NCBI RefSeq assembly: GCF_947367125.1
Contig: NZ_CANBCQ010000030.1
Location: 1 to 35,434 of the forward strand
From: an uncultured Lactobacillus sp.
GTDB lineage: Bacteria > Bacillota > Bacilli > Lactobacillales > Lactobacillaceae
Direction: 5' to 3'
Length of the DNA stretch: 35,434 nt
Every line of letters begins with the position of its first letter. The stretch's first letter is position 1. Below the pieces are notes generated by a model. The model saw only the letters and a list, made by a program, of their open reading frames with translations, was not told where the DNA came from and searched no databases. The position numbers and the translations under genes are program-made. Below, in pieces: positions 22,072 through 29,811 of this stretch.

Positions 22072-23037
22072 ATGGTTGATATGAGACAAGCAACAAATAT
22101 TTCAACAAGTCATACAGCTGACTTGAACACTGGCTACATGGCAGTAGCACAAAAGGGTAATGTAGGTTCAAAGTATATTTATGCAGAACAATTGCGCAAT
22201 AATCAAAAGGAAATTCACGTTTTGCGCGGTTATGCAGGCAATGTAACTACGCCTGTAGTTACTATGTATGGTAGTGCTGGCGGTCATACTCAAACCTGGG
22301 AATATTCAGGAAGATCTGGTAAATGGTTTGTAGGCACTAAGCCAGGTCCAAAGTGGGACAAGCAAATCGCTAGGGTTAATATTAGTCCTCTTGGCAGAGT
22401 ATTTTACTCAAATACTGATATGCCACGTTTAGCATATTTAAACCGTGCAGGTGGTTTGTTGAAGCCAGATGGTTCAACTTATGCAGGTGATGATATGAAG
22501 CGTGCGGAAGCTGCTGTATCACCAGATTATTCTAAGTTTCTGTTAGCAACAATGGATAATTGGGGTAATGGTTACTTTACAATCTATGATAATAACTTGA
22601 TCAACGATAAACTTGATAGCGCAGAATACAATAATGATTATGTAAGTCTTGATGGTCTTTCATGCTTAGAGAGTTTTGTTGTAGCAGGATTTTATAGTGC
22701 TGTTAATTCATCTGTTCAAGGTTATGATCTTGATAACGAAGGTAATATTTATGTATCAAGTCAAGAATCACCTGATACTGTCGGACATAAATATTACACT
22801 AAGAACATTTTTAAGATTCCAACTTTTGCCAGAACGGATACTTCAAGTTGGTTACAAATTGATTTAGATAATAATTCAGTAATCAACATTTACGGTCAAG
22901 GTATGCATACTGAACTTGAAGGTATTCAAATCCTTAATGAAAATCACTGCTACTTAACTGTGGCATATCACAAGACTGTTGGCGGTAAGAACAAGACCGT
23001 TTCTAACAAGATCTATGAGGTAAGCTGGAACGAATAA
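22072..23037 (+). CDS. Helveticin J-family class III bacteriocin
   Basis: A 321-residue protein that follows helveticin J along its length as I recall it: GYMAVAQKGNVGSKYIYAEQ, GGHTQTWEYSG, KQIARVNISPLG, YSNTDMPRLAYLNRAG, EAAVSPDYSKFLLATMDNWG, SVQGYDLDNEGNIYVSSQ, ENHCYLTVAYH and IYEVSW at the end. Helveticin J is about 37 kDa, heat-labile and made without a signal peptide. The repeats suggest a beta-propeller-like fold. SD CGGAGG lies 7 nt before the ATG. It is co-transcribed with the holin-like gene and ends at a strong terminator. Some family members act only in processing or adhesion, so killing activity is not assured. No immunity gene is recognisable. Confidence 0.92.
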   Translation: MVDMRQATNISTSHTADLNTGYMAVAQKGNVGSKYIYAEQLRNNQKEIHVLRGYAGNVTTPVVTMYGSAGGHTQTWEYSGRSGKWFVGTKPGPKWDKQIARVNISPLGRVFYSNTDMPRLAYLNRAGGLLKPDGSTYAGDDMKRAEAAVSPDYSKFLLATMDNWGNGYFTIYDNNLINDKLDSAEYNNDYVSLDGLSCLESFVVAGFYSAVNSSVQGYDLDNEGNIYVSSQESPDTVGHKYYTKNIFKIPTFARTDTSSWLQIDLDNNSVINIYGQGMHTELEGIQILNENHCYLTVAYHKTVGGKNKTVSNKIYEVSWNE

Positions 23038-23049
23038 AAATATAGTTTT

Positions 23050-23088
23050 AAGACATTAAACATTTTAGACATGTTTAATGTCTTTTTT
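23050..23088 (+). terminator. Terminator of the holin-helveticin operon
   Basis: AAGACATTAAACAT (23050-23063) pairs with ATGTTTAATGTCTT (23071-23084), followed by TTTTA. Confidence 0.92.
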
Positions 23089-23150
23089 ATTAATTTGAGT
23101 GATTGGGAGTATAATAACTATGAGATTAATAGTAAAAGGAAAGATTTATT

Positions 23151-24356
23151 ATGAAGATAAATAGAAAAATAACCGCGATTTCAATGGCTGCATTGATGTG
23201 TGCTAGTCCAATTATTGTAATTAATATGAATGAAAAAGTACAAGCAGCAGAAAATTCAGTTATTAAGACAGTCATGCACAATGCACTTGCGTATGATAAA
23301 GATGGAAATAGTACCGGTCATAAATATTACGTTTATGGTAGTGTTCATGTAGATCCAAAACCAGTAACTATAAATGGAGATCAATATTACAAAGTTACCG
23401 ATAAAGATGAATATATCAAAGTAACTAATATTGATGGGGTTAAGCGTAAAATCACTCACAATACCTACATTTATCGCACCTCAACAGGTAGAACTTCATA
23501 CAATGGCCGATGGAAGTTGTATAAGGGCGAAACTATTACGACTTATGGTGGCTCATATAAGTTCAAGAATGGTAAGCATTACTTCCGTGTAGGTGGACCG
23601 CGTAAGCAATATGTTAAGTCATACAACTTGGGACCAATCATTAGTAGTAATATACCAGCAAGCGGTGAAAATACTAATAATTCAACTTCAATCACTACGC
23701 AAAAAAATGCTGATGAAACTACAGTTACTGTAGATGATACTAAAACACCAATCATTACATTTGATCAGTCAGGTAATGTAGTGAGAGTTAAGGATGCTAA
23801 TGATGGTGAAAAGTTTGTCGTAGATCGTAAAGAAACAGGAGCTCGTGCTGATAAAGTAGCAAACTTCATTGGTCAATTTGGTGGAGCACAAGCTATTTAT
23901 CGCATTAAGGGTACAGATAATTGGATTTACTCAATGGGTGTTAAGGTTTCAAAAGATATTCCAGCGCACTACTATGATAATGAAAAATTCAGTCTAGTTA
24001 GATTCCAAAATGCCGCAGATTTATATAACGAAAACGGAGTTTCATTAAATGCTAAGATGAAGAAGAACTCTATAACTTGGAAAGTTGATAAGTTAGTTTA
24101 CATCTGGGTACCAAGTGAAAATAAAGCTGAAGAATTTTACCATCTCTCACCATTCATTATTGGTTATGAAATAAGTTATATTCAATATGCATCGCATGAA
24201 ATTGCTGCAAGTACAAATATTTATGATAAAGGTGCATATGTTAAGGCTAGTGATGTTTCTTTTGAAGACAAGAGCGTTAAGTTATCACCATCAAACACAC
24301 CAGAACAAGCCAAGGCTACATATGAAGCAAATAGCAAAAAGGCTATTATCAAATAG
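23151..24356 (+). CDS. SLAP-domain secreted surface protein
   Basis: A 401-residue protein: signal peptide (about 1-32, cut near VQA-A), then two SLAP (S-layer attachment) repeats, VMHNALAYDKDGNSTGHKYY...YIKVTNIDG and KRKITHNTYIYRTSTGRTSY...YFRVGGPRKQYVKSYNLG (about 35-165). After an Asn/Ser/Thr linker come two further modules rich in TVTVDD, KFVVDRKETGARAD, YRIKGTDNWIYSM and AYVKASDVSF. SLAP repeats bind wall polymers, so this should be a non-covalently attached surface protein. It is the most complete of three paralogues in tandem. Function beyond attachment unknown. Confidence 0.85.
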   Translation: MKINRKITAISMAALMCASPIIVINMNEKVQAAENSVIKTVMHNALAYDKDGNSTGHKYYVYGSVHVDPKPVTINGDQYYKVTDKDEYIKVTNIDGVKRKITHNTYIYRTSTGRTSYNGRWKLYKGETITTYGGSYKFKNGKHYFRVGGPRKQYVKSYNLGPIISSNIPASGENTNNSTSITTQKNADETTVTVDDTKTPIITFDQSGNVVRVKDANDGEKFVVDRKETGARADKVANFIGQFGGAQAIYRIKGTDNWIYSMGVKVSKDIPAHYYDNEKFSLVRFQNAADLYNENGVSLNAKMKKNSITWKVDKLVYIWVPSENKAEEFYHLSPFIIGYEISYIQYASHEIAASTNIYDKGAYVKASDVSFEDKSVKLSPSNTPEQAKATYEANSKKAIIK

Positions 24357-24445
24357 GCAAGCAATTAGCACAGCTAGCTATCTTTGCTTTCAAGTGTGGT
24401 GTTGATTGGAACTAATGAAACCTATAGAACGATTTAACTAGCACC

Positions 24446-25057
24446 ATGCGTATTAGATCATATAATTTAGGCCCAGTTATTAGTACTAATACTGAATCAA
24501 ATCCAACCAACTCTACTAATGCTAATGTCGAGGAGGCAACCGTTACCGTAAAAAATATTTATGGTGTAAATGTTTACGATAATCAAGGCAAGCGATTAAA
24601 AAGAATCTCAAAGCTGGTACAAAGTTTGTTGTAGATAGACTAGAAGTTACTCCGTTTGCTGATCATTTTCCATCAACTGCAGCTAATGCTGGCTTATACA
24701 GAATAAAAGGTACAGATACTTGGCTTTTAGCTATTGATGTAACTGCAGATAAGAAATTAGTAAAGCATGATTATAATCATGAACATTATGGTTATATCAA
24801 GTTCATCAAGGATACTGATGTGTATAATGCTGACGGTACCATGCAGAACCATAATGGCGCAAAAATTGTAAAACAAGGTGGAATTATTTTATCATCTAGT
24901 TGGTACTAAGTTCTATGCTACAGGTAACGTTGATCAAATTGATGTCGGTAATGATGCCTATGTTAAAGCTAGTGACGTTAAATTTGTTAATATAGTTTTG
25001 ACATTAACCCCTTCAAACACAGCAGCAGAAGCTGAGGCAACGGCATTGAAAAAATAA
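24446..25057 (+). pseudogene. Degraded SLAP-protein paralogue
   Basis: Begins abruptly inside the domain homologous to residue ~158 of the 23151 gene (RIRSYNLGPVISTN), with signal peptide and SLAP repeats missing. A frameshift near 24600 moves to NLKAGTKFVVDRLEV and KGTDTWLLAIDV. A second frameshift near 24895 moves to GTKFYATGNVDQIDV, AYVKASDVKF and the tail PSNTAAEAEATALKK. Together these cover the C-terminal two thirds of the paralogue. Position 24357-24445 holds nothing recognisable. Non-functional, but could supply sequence to its neighbours by recombination. Confidence 0.82.
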
Positions 25058-25078
25058 ATTAAAAGAAAATATCAAAAG

Positions 25079-25111
25079 TAGAAGTCCATTTCACTTAATG
25101 GGCTTCTTTTT
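25079..25111 (+). terminator. Terminator after the SLAP pseudogene
   Basis: GAAGTCCATT (25081-25090) pairs with AATGGGCTTC (25097-25106) with one G.T pair, followed by TTTTT. Confidence 0.8.
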
Positions 25112-25170
25112 AATGTTTTCATTGGCTTGGAAGCATATAATTGCGGTGTAGAGATTTGAAAAGGATGATT

Positions 25171-26013
25171 ATGATGAAGAAAAATAAAATTACATTAATC
25201 TCTGTAGCAGCGTTGATAGCCGTTACACCTTTAACGGTTGGTACTACTCAACCTAATGAAGTATGGGCCGCAGGCACTTCAATTAGAAAAACTATTATGC
25301 ATACTGCAATTGGTTATGATACAAATGGTAGGAACTCGGGCATAAAACTTTATCCATATAAAGTTATTAACGTTGACCAGATTCCTGTCCGTATTAATGA
25401 CCAACAATATTACAAAGTAACTGGTAAATACTTATATATAAAGCCTACAAATATCGATGGCGTAACACGAAAAATTACTCATAACACTTATATTTATAGT
25501 AGCTCTACTAAACGCACTTCTTTTAACGGAAGACGAAAATTAAATAAAGGTGAAACTATTACTACATATGGTAGTTCTTACAAATTTAAAGATGGAAAAA
25601 GTTACTTTAGAATAGGCGGCCCAAGCAAGCAATATGTTAAAGCAGCTAACTTAAGTTCAGTAATTAAAAGCAATACTGCTTCAGGATCAACTGATGTAAA
25701 TAGGCACTATGCCAAAGAAACTATAGTAACAGTTCATGTTAGAAGCACATATAAGAAGACAGCACCAATATTTACTTTTGATGAAAATACTACTGCTGAG
25801 AATAAGGCTGTAATTGTAAAAAGAGTTCCAAATGGTACTAAGTTTACAGTTGATCGGCTAGAATATGGCAAAAGAGCTGACATGGTAGCAGCCAAAATAG
25901 CATCATTCAATGGAAATCAGGCTATTTATCATATTAAAGGTACTAATAATTGGATTTATTCAATTGATGTTGATCCTGAGAAACAGTTGTTAGAGCAATA
26001 TTACAACAAATAA
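25171..26013 (+). CDS. SLAP-domain secreted protein, C-terminally short paralogue
   Basis: A 280-residue paralogue of the 23151 gene product: signal peptide (to about VWAA), two SLAP repeats (IMHTAIGYDTNGRNSG, YIKPTNIDG; RKITHNTYIYSSSTKRTSFN, YFRIGGPSKQYVK) and one middle module ending YHIKGTNNWIYSIDV. It stops at the boundary where the longer paralogue continues with its last module, so it is a natural domain truncation. Start ATG 25171 chosen for the AAAAGG at 6-7 nt; ATG 25174 is equally possible. Followed by a strong terminator. Confidence 0.83.
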   Translation: MMKKNKITLISVAALIAVTPLTVGTTQPNEVWAAGTSIRKTIMHTAIGYDTNGRNSGIKLYPYKVINVDQIPVRINDQQYYKVTGKYLYIKPTNIDGVTRKITHNTYIYSSSTKRTSFNGRRKLNKGETITTYGSSYKFKDGKSYFRIGGPSKQYVKAANLSSVIKSNTASGSTDVNRHYAKETIVTVHVRSTYKKTAPIFTFDENTTAENKAVIVKRVPNGTKFTVDRLEYGKRADMVAAKIASFNGNQAIYHIKGTNNWIYSIDVDPEKQLLEQYYNK

Positions 26014-26045
26014 ATTTTAATTTCAGTTAAAATGTCAAATTAAGC

Positions 26046-26085
26046 AAAAAGAGAATCCTGTTCCGTTGAGCAGGGTTCTCTTTTT
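26046..26085 (+). terminator. Terminator after the short SLAP paralogue
   Basis: AAAAAGAGAATCCTG (26046-26060) pairs with CAGGGTTCTCTTTTT (26071-26085) with one G.T pair. Confidence 0.9.
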
Positions 26086-26127
26086 GGATATTCATTAGTA
26101 AATTGTTTATTTTTTGATCTAGAAGAA

Positions 26128-26481
26128 TTAGTCTTTTACAACATCCTTAATGTTCAACCATTGGCTCTTGTTGATCTTAACGATCTTCTTGCCATCAGCC
26201 TTTTTGACATCTTTGGCAGTGTAGGTTGAACCCATAGAAACTTTTTGAGTAGTTTTGTGACCTTGAGCATTCAAAACGTTAACTTTTTGATTTTTGGTGT
26301 CTTTAACAGTAACAAAAATCTTGTCACCCTTCTTGATTGAAGGATCGGTTGGCATAACTTGTGCAGTTCCAAGCTTAGGAGCTTCAAAACTAGCAGCTTG
26401 ACTAACTGAAGCACCAACGCTCATTAAACCCATTGAAGCAACGACAACTGAAACAACCTTAATCATTTTCTTTGATAACAT
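26128..26481 (-). CDS. Small secreted SLAP-like protein
   Basis: A 117-residue protein: signal peptide (1-29, cut near SQA-A), a Pro/Lys-rich stretch, and one SLAP-like unit, KVNVLNAQGHKTTQKVSMGS, then YTAKDVKKADGKKIVKINKS and QWLNIKDVV. A wall-associated secreted protein with basic charge. SD AAGAGG lies 8 nt before the ATG; a TATAAT (plus-strand 26543-26548) is a possible -10. Oriented against the three larger SLAP paralogues, with which it shares only the domain type. Confidence 0.8.
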   Translation of the reverse strand: MLSKKMIKVVSVVVASMGLMSVGASVSQAASFEAPKLGTAQVMPTDPSIKKGDKIFVTVKDTKNQKVNVLNAQGHKTTQKVSMGSTYTAKDVKKADGKKIVKINKSQWLNIKDVVKD

Positions 26482-26642
26482 AATGAATACCTCTTATCAC
26501 TTATCTACTGGAACTTTTCGTTCCTCATTCCGTACAATTCTTATTATATAACGCAAGGGGAAAAGTACATTTTTTAGGAAAATATTTTTACTGGGTAAAT
26601 GTTACTAGAATAACGTTTTACGGAATTTCGTAAAAAGGGCAG

Positions 26643-26747
26643 AAAAAAACAGCTATTCATTTTGAATAACTGCGGAGATTTTTGGTATAAGTCCCTTAAC
26701 GATGACCTCGGCTCTTATTATAATAAGAAAATCCGCAAATTCACAGT
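26643..26747 (-). ncRNA. Candidate small structured RNA in the 318-base gap
   Basis: The region between the ABC operon and the SLAP gene has no plausible ORF but holds, on the minus strand, TATAAT (plus 26754-26759). A palindrome CTTATTATAATAAG (26714-26727) follows, with long-range pairing of TTGCGGA (26732-26738) with TCCGC (26672-26676). At the end is CAG-TATTCA hairpin (26650-26672) with seven T residues. Promoter-like hexamer to terminator gives about 105 nt. No -35 is convincing. It could instead be the 3' UTR and terminator of the TrpXYZ-type operon. No known RNA family recognised. Confidence 0.4.
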
Positions 26748-26799
26748 GTTCATATTATAGCTGTCGTTCACTCTTAACTTATAATCCTAAAATAACGTT

Positions 26800-27561
26800 C
26801 TAATCTGTGAAGTATTGCAGAATATCCTCCTCAGTTAGGCGTTTTTTGTCGTCGCCTTTGACATCAAAAACGATTCTACCATTGTTTAAAATGATAGTGC
26901 GGTTTCCGTATTTGATTGCGTCTTTTAATTGGTGAGTGATCATGACACAGGTTAAATGCTCTTCTTGCACAACTTTATCAGTTAGTTCAAGCAATTCGCG
27001 GCTAGTATTTGGATCTAACGCCGCAGTATGCTCATCTAGTAAGAGTAAATCAGGGCGCTTAATTGTCGCCATTAAAAAACTTAATGTTTGTCGCTGACCA
27101 CCAGAAAGATTACCCACAAAAGTATTTAAGCGTTCATTTAACCCATTAGGGAGTTGGGCCGCCTGGCGTTTAAATTCTTGCATATGTTTATCTAGGCCTC
27201 TTAAACGCAGACCGCGGTGTTCACCTCGTTTGGTTGCAAGTAATAGGTTTTCTGCAACAGTCATTCGCGGAGCTGTACCCATTTTAGGATCTTGGAATAC
27301 TTGGGCAATATATTTAGCGCGTTTTACTTCAGAAAGATTGGTTAAATCTTGGTCTTTGAGCAGAATTTTTCCGCTAGTAGGAAAAATAGAGCCATTGATA
27401 ATATTTAGTAGCGTTGATTTACCAGCACCGTTGGTTCCTAAAAGAGTAACAAAATCTCCATCTTCAAGTTTTAGATTAATATTTTTGAGGATTTGCTTTT
27501 CTTCATTGGTACCAGCATTAACGGTAGTGGTAATATTTTGTAAATCAAGAATAGTACTCAT
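26800..27561 (-). CDS. ABC transporter ATPase (TrpXYZ type)
   Basis: A 253-residue nucleotide-binding subunit: Walker A GTNGAGKST (42-50), Q-loop region FQDPKMG, signature NLSGGQRQ (151-158), Walker B DLLLLDE (171-177), D-loop ALDP and switch His in MITHQ. It drives uptake with the permease whose gene overlaps its start by 4 nt (27558-27561). Third gene of a three-gene operon led by a Trp-codon leader peptide, so tryptophan or a related aromatic compound is the likely substrate (inference). Confidence 0.9.
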   Translation of the reverse strand: MSTILDLQNITTTVNAGTNEEKQILKNINLKLEDGDFVTLLGTNGAGKSTLLNIINGSIFPTSGKILLKDQDLTNLSEVKRAKYIAQVFQDPKMGTAPRMTVAENLLLATKRGEHRGLRLRGLDKHMQEFKRQAAQLPNGLNERLNTFVGNLSGGQRQTLSFLMATIKRPDLLLLDEHTAALDPNTSRELLELTDKVVQEEHLTCVMITHQLKDAIKYGNRTIILNNGRIVFDVKGDDKKRLTEEDILQYFTD

Positions 27562-28454
27562 GGTTTTTCAACGCCTTTCTTTAATAACTTACGAGTGCGG
27601 AATTTTTGTTCAAATAATGGAAGCATCATGCAAATAGCAAGAATAATAGCGGAAATCAATTTAAAGTCGTTGGTACTAAAGCCAAGTTGGAGGACTAGGA
27701 GTAAGATAAGGCGATAAATAATACTGCCGATAACAACTGCTACCAAGCGGGCGGTTAAACTTAAATTACCATAAACGACTTCACCAATAATGATGGCAGC
27801 TAGTCCGATAACCATAGTACCAATACCCATATTAACGTCAGCGTAGCCACCGTTTTGGGCTAATAATCCACCAGCTAAGCCGATCAAGCCATTAGAAAGC
27901 ATTAGACCTAAGATTTTCATATTATCGGTATTGATCCCAAGTGATTGAGCCATTTTTTCGTTGTCACCAGTGGCAATAAAGGCTTGACCAAGGTCAGTAT
28001 CTAGAAAAACTGCTAGCAAAACAATGACGATAATGGCAATGATCAAACCAACAACAATAGTAGGAAAATTGATCGGTAATTTTTGTAAAAGCTGACCGTT
28101 TAGTAAAGTATTTTTGTTAAGTAAACCTACATTAGCCTTGCCTAGAATTCTAAGATTAACTGAGTAGACACCGGTCATCGTTAAAATACCAGCTAAAAGA
28201 ACAGGGATTTTTCCTTTAGTATACAGTAAGCCAGTGACTAAGCCAGTGACCATGCCAGCGAAGAAGGAAAGAATGGTAGCTGCTAAAGGATTGACGCCAT
28301 GAACTAACGCACTAACACAAATTGCGGCACCGAAGGGGAAGGTTCCCTCAACAGTCATGTCTGGGAAATTTAAAATTCTAAAAGTTAGGTAGAGGCCTAA
28401 GGCTAGAACGCCCCAGAGCAAACCTTGACCAATTGATGAAGTAATTAAGCTCAT
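27558..28454 (-). CDS. ABC transporter permease (BPD_transp_2 family)
   Basis: A 298-residue protein with about eight to nine helices, of the branched-chain-amino-acid/ribose type permease family: LYLTFRILNFPDMTVEGTFPFG at the start, ATGDNEKMAQSLGINTDNMK in the cytosolic coupling loop, and AIIIGEVVYGNLS later. This set is the usual partner of ABC_sub_bind proteins. Overlaps its neighbours by 4 nt on both sides, so the operon is translationally coupled. Confidence 0.9.
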   Translation of the reverse strand: MSLITSSIGQGLLWGVLALGLYLTFRILNFPDMTVEGTFPFGAAICVSALVHGVNPLAATILSFFAGMVTGLVTGLLYTKGKIPVLLAGILTMTGVYSVNLRILGKANVGLLNKNTLLNGQLLQKLPINFPTIVVGLIIAIIVIVLLAVFLDTDLGQAFIATGDNEKMAQSLGINTDNMKILGLMLSNGLIGLAGGLLAQNGGYADVNMGIGTMVIGLAAIIIGEVVYGNLSLTARLVAVVIGSIIYRLILLLVLQLGFSTNDFKLISAIILAICMMLPLFEQKFRTRKLLKKGVEKP

Positions 28455-29443
28455 TTGATAATCCGTCCTTTCTTTTGTGCCGCTTGAACTACACTATTCG
28501 GAATAGTGATGTTTAATTCACGAGCTATTTTTTCATTGATTACTGTTTCATAATGGGTTACGCGCTTGACGGGAAGAGTAGCAGGGTTTTTACCATGTAA
28601 AATTTGTCCTGCCATTTTTCCAGTTAAGATTCCCATGTCGAATTGACCGACACACCTGGTAGCGAGACCACCACTTTTAACCATAGTATCGGCAGCAGGA
28701 AAAACTGGGATCTTGGCACTGTTAGTTGCCTTAAGTAAGGTGGCAATTCCACTAGCTACAGTATTGTCGGTTGGGACATAAACTGCTTGAACCTTGCCTA
28801 ACATGGTTTGGGCAACTTGTTCGATATCATTGGTTGAAGTGATAGTGTAAGGGATAACTTTAAGTCCTTTTGCTTCAGCTAGTCGTCTGAATTCACGGTA
28901 CTCTGATGCTGATGAATCATCACTTGAGGTGTAAATGACACCGATGTTTTTGGCTTTAGGTAAGATTTCTTGCATTAAGGCCAGCTGGCTGGCGATTGGT
29001 TGGCGGTCTTGGACACCAGTAATTTTGCCGCCGGGATGAGCTAGACTTTTAACTAAATGAGCACCAAGTGGATCACTGACTGCGCCCATGATGACGGGAG
29101 TGTTGCCAGCAGTATTGGCTAAAGATTGCACAGCCGGCGTAGCAATCCCAATAGTTACCGCAGCATTTTCTTGACTAAAACGATCGCTCATTGACTTTAG
29201 ATTACTTTGGTCGCCTTGAGCATTTTGAAAATCAATTTTAAGATTTTTGCCTTTGACGTAGCCTTCATCCTTAAGCCCTTGAATAATTCCTCGATGGATC
29301 TGATCTAGAGCGGGGTGGCTCATTGTTTGCAAGATACCGACAGTTGGCGTTTTCTTTTCCGCATTTTTCTTATTTACTTCACTGACAAATGCAACTGCCA
29401 GAAAAGCAAAAAGAGCAATAATTGTTCCGATTAATCTTTTCAT
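28451..29443 (-). CDS. trpX: ABC transporter substrate-binding protein (TrpX-like)
   Basis: A 330-residue protein of the ABC_sub_bind family (PF04392): N-terminal membrane anchor or signal (residues 4-20, no lipobox cysteine), VGILQTMSHPALDQIHRGI, IGIATPAVQSLAN, PVIMGAVSDPLGA, GVIYTSSDDSSASE and YVPTDNTVASGI. These proteins form a two-lobed binding cleft. In streptococci the related TrpXYZ set is linked to tryptophan through its regulation. The leader upstream contains a short peptide with a single Trp codon and tandem terminators, supporting the same substrate. SD GAAGGAG before the ATG. Confidence 0.85.
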   Translation of the reverse strand: MKRLIGTIIALFAFLAVAFVSEVNKKNAEKKTPTVGILQTMSHPALDQIHRGIIQGLKDEGYVKGKNLKIDFQNAQGDQSNLKSMSDRFSQENAAVTIGIATPAVQSLANTAGNTPVIMGAVSDPLGAHLVKSLAHPGGKITGVQDRQPIASQLALMQEILPKAKNIGVIYTSSDDSSASEYREFRRLAEAKGLKVIPYTITSTNDIEQVAQTMLGKVQAVYVPTDNTVASGIATLLKATNSAKIPVFPAADTMVKSGGLATRCVGQFDMGILTGKMAGQILHGKNPATLPVKRVTHYETVINEKIARELNITIPNSVVQAAQKKGRIIK

Positions 29444-29459
29444 TTTTTACTCCTTCAAA

Positions 29460-29492
29460 CAAAAAAGGCACTTCCTTTTTTGGGAAATGCCT
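29460..29492 (-). terminator. Second terminator in the trpX leader
   Basis: On the minus strand AGGCATTTCC pairs with GGAAGTGCCT (29466-29492) and runs into TTTTTTG just before the trpX ribosome binding site. Confidence 0.85.
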
Positions 29493-29527
29493 AAAACAAA
29501 ACCCGCACACTCTTTTGCTGTGCGGGT
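29492..29527 (-). terminator. First terminator in the trpX leader
   Basis: On the minus strand ACCCGCACA...TGTGCGGGT (29501-29527), followed by TTTGTTTTAGG. A 9-bp GC-rich stem; together with the leader peptide it is the probable attenuation point. Confidence 0.88.
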
Positions 29528-29546
29528 AATATTTCTTGAAGATTTA

Positions 29547-29610
29547 CCAGCACAGATGCGATGAATGAGTCGCATCTGTACTTTACGAACAGAAACAACT
29601 CTAGTGCTGG
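29547..29610 (-). promoter_or_regulatory. Paired hairpins of the trpX attenuation leader
   Basis: CCAGCAC, the last codons of the leader peptide (29604-29610), pairs with GTGCTGG (29547-29553). Nested within is ACAGATGCGA...TCGCATCTGT (29552-29579). GGTAAATCTTC (29538-29548) can instead pair with the leader RBS region (29646-29657). Mutually exclusive pairings controlled by ribosome position are thus available. Confidence 0.6.
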
Positions 29611-29645
29611 AATTGCCAACGATTGATTACTGTAAATTTAGTCAT
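29601..29645 (-). CDS. Leader peptide with one Trp codon (14 aa)
   Basis: MTKFTVINRWQFQH, a 14-codon ORF ahead of trpX. AAAGGAAG lies 8 nt before the ATG; a strong promoter stands 32 nt upstream. Its single Trp codon is followed by four codons and the stop, and the final codons form one arm of a hairpin. The arrangement parallels trpL-type attenuators: stalling at UGG when Trp-tRNA is scarce would alter which downstream hairpins form. No T-box (AGGGTGG) element is visible. Confidence 0.72.
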   Translation of the reverse strand: MTKFTVINRWQFQH

Positions 29646-29684
29646 GGTAAAATCTTCCTTTCGTTCAAAATACTTGTTGGATAA

Positions 29685-29713
29685 ATTCTAAGTAATTCTG
29701 TTAGAGATGTCAA
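29685..29713 (-). promoter_or_regulatory. Promoter of the trpX operon
   Basis: On the minus strand TTGACA (29708-29713), 17-bp spacer and TAGAAT (29685-29690): a near-consensus sigma-A promoter. It gives a leader of about 235 nt before trpX. Confidence 0.85.
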
Positions 29714-29767
29714 ATTATTTTTGATAGAATTTCTGTGTGTGTAAACCAAGGAGCTGATCAAGGACCA

Positions 29768-29776
29768 TGCTATAAT
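29768..29776 (+). promoter_or_regulatory. Extended -10 promoter of the yjjG-like gene
   Basis: TGCTATAAT is a perfect extended -10, 36 bp before the start codon region of the HAD phosphatase gene. Confidence 0.65.
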
Positions 29777-29811
29777 TAACTTCTCAACTAAAATAAAAAG
29801 GGATGACTAGC

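Noticed and set aside
20576-23037. Intact prophage at the ImmA/XRE/holin locus
   Set aside because: No integrase, replication, packaging, structural or endolysin genes on either side; only the switch and holin remain.
29530-29680. T-box riboswitch before trpX
   Set aside because: The conserved AGGGTGGNACCGCG antiterminator sequence is absent; the leader instead has a short ORF with a Trp codon.
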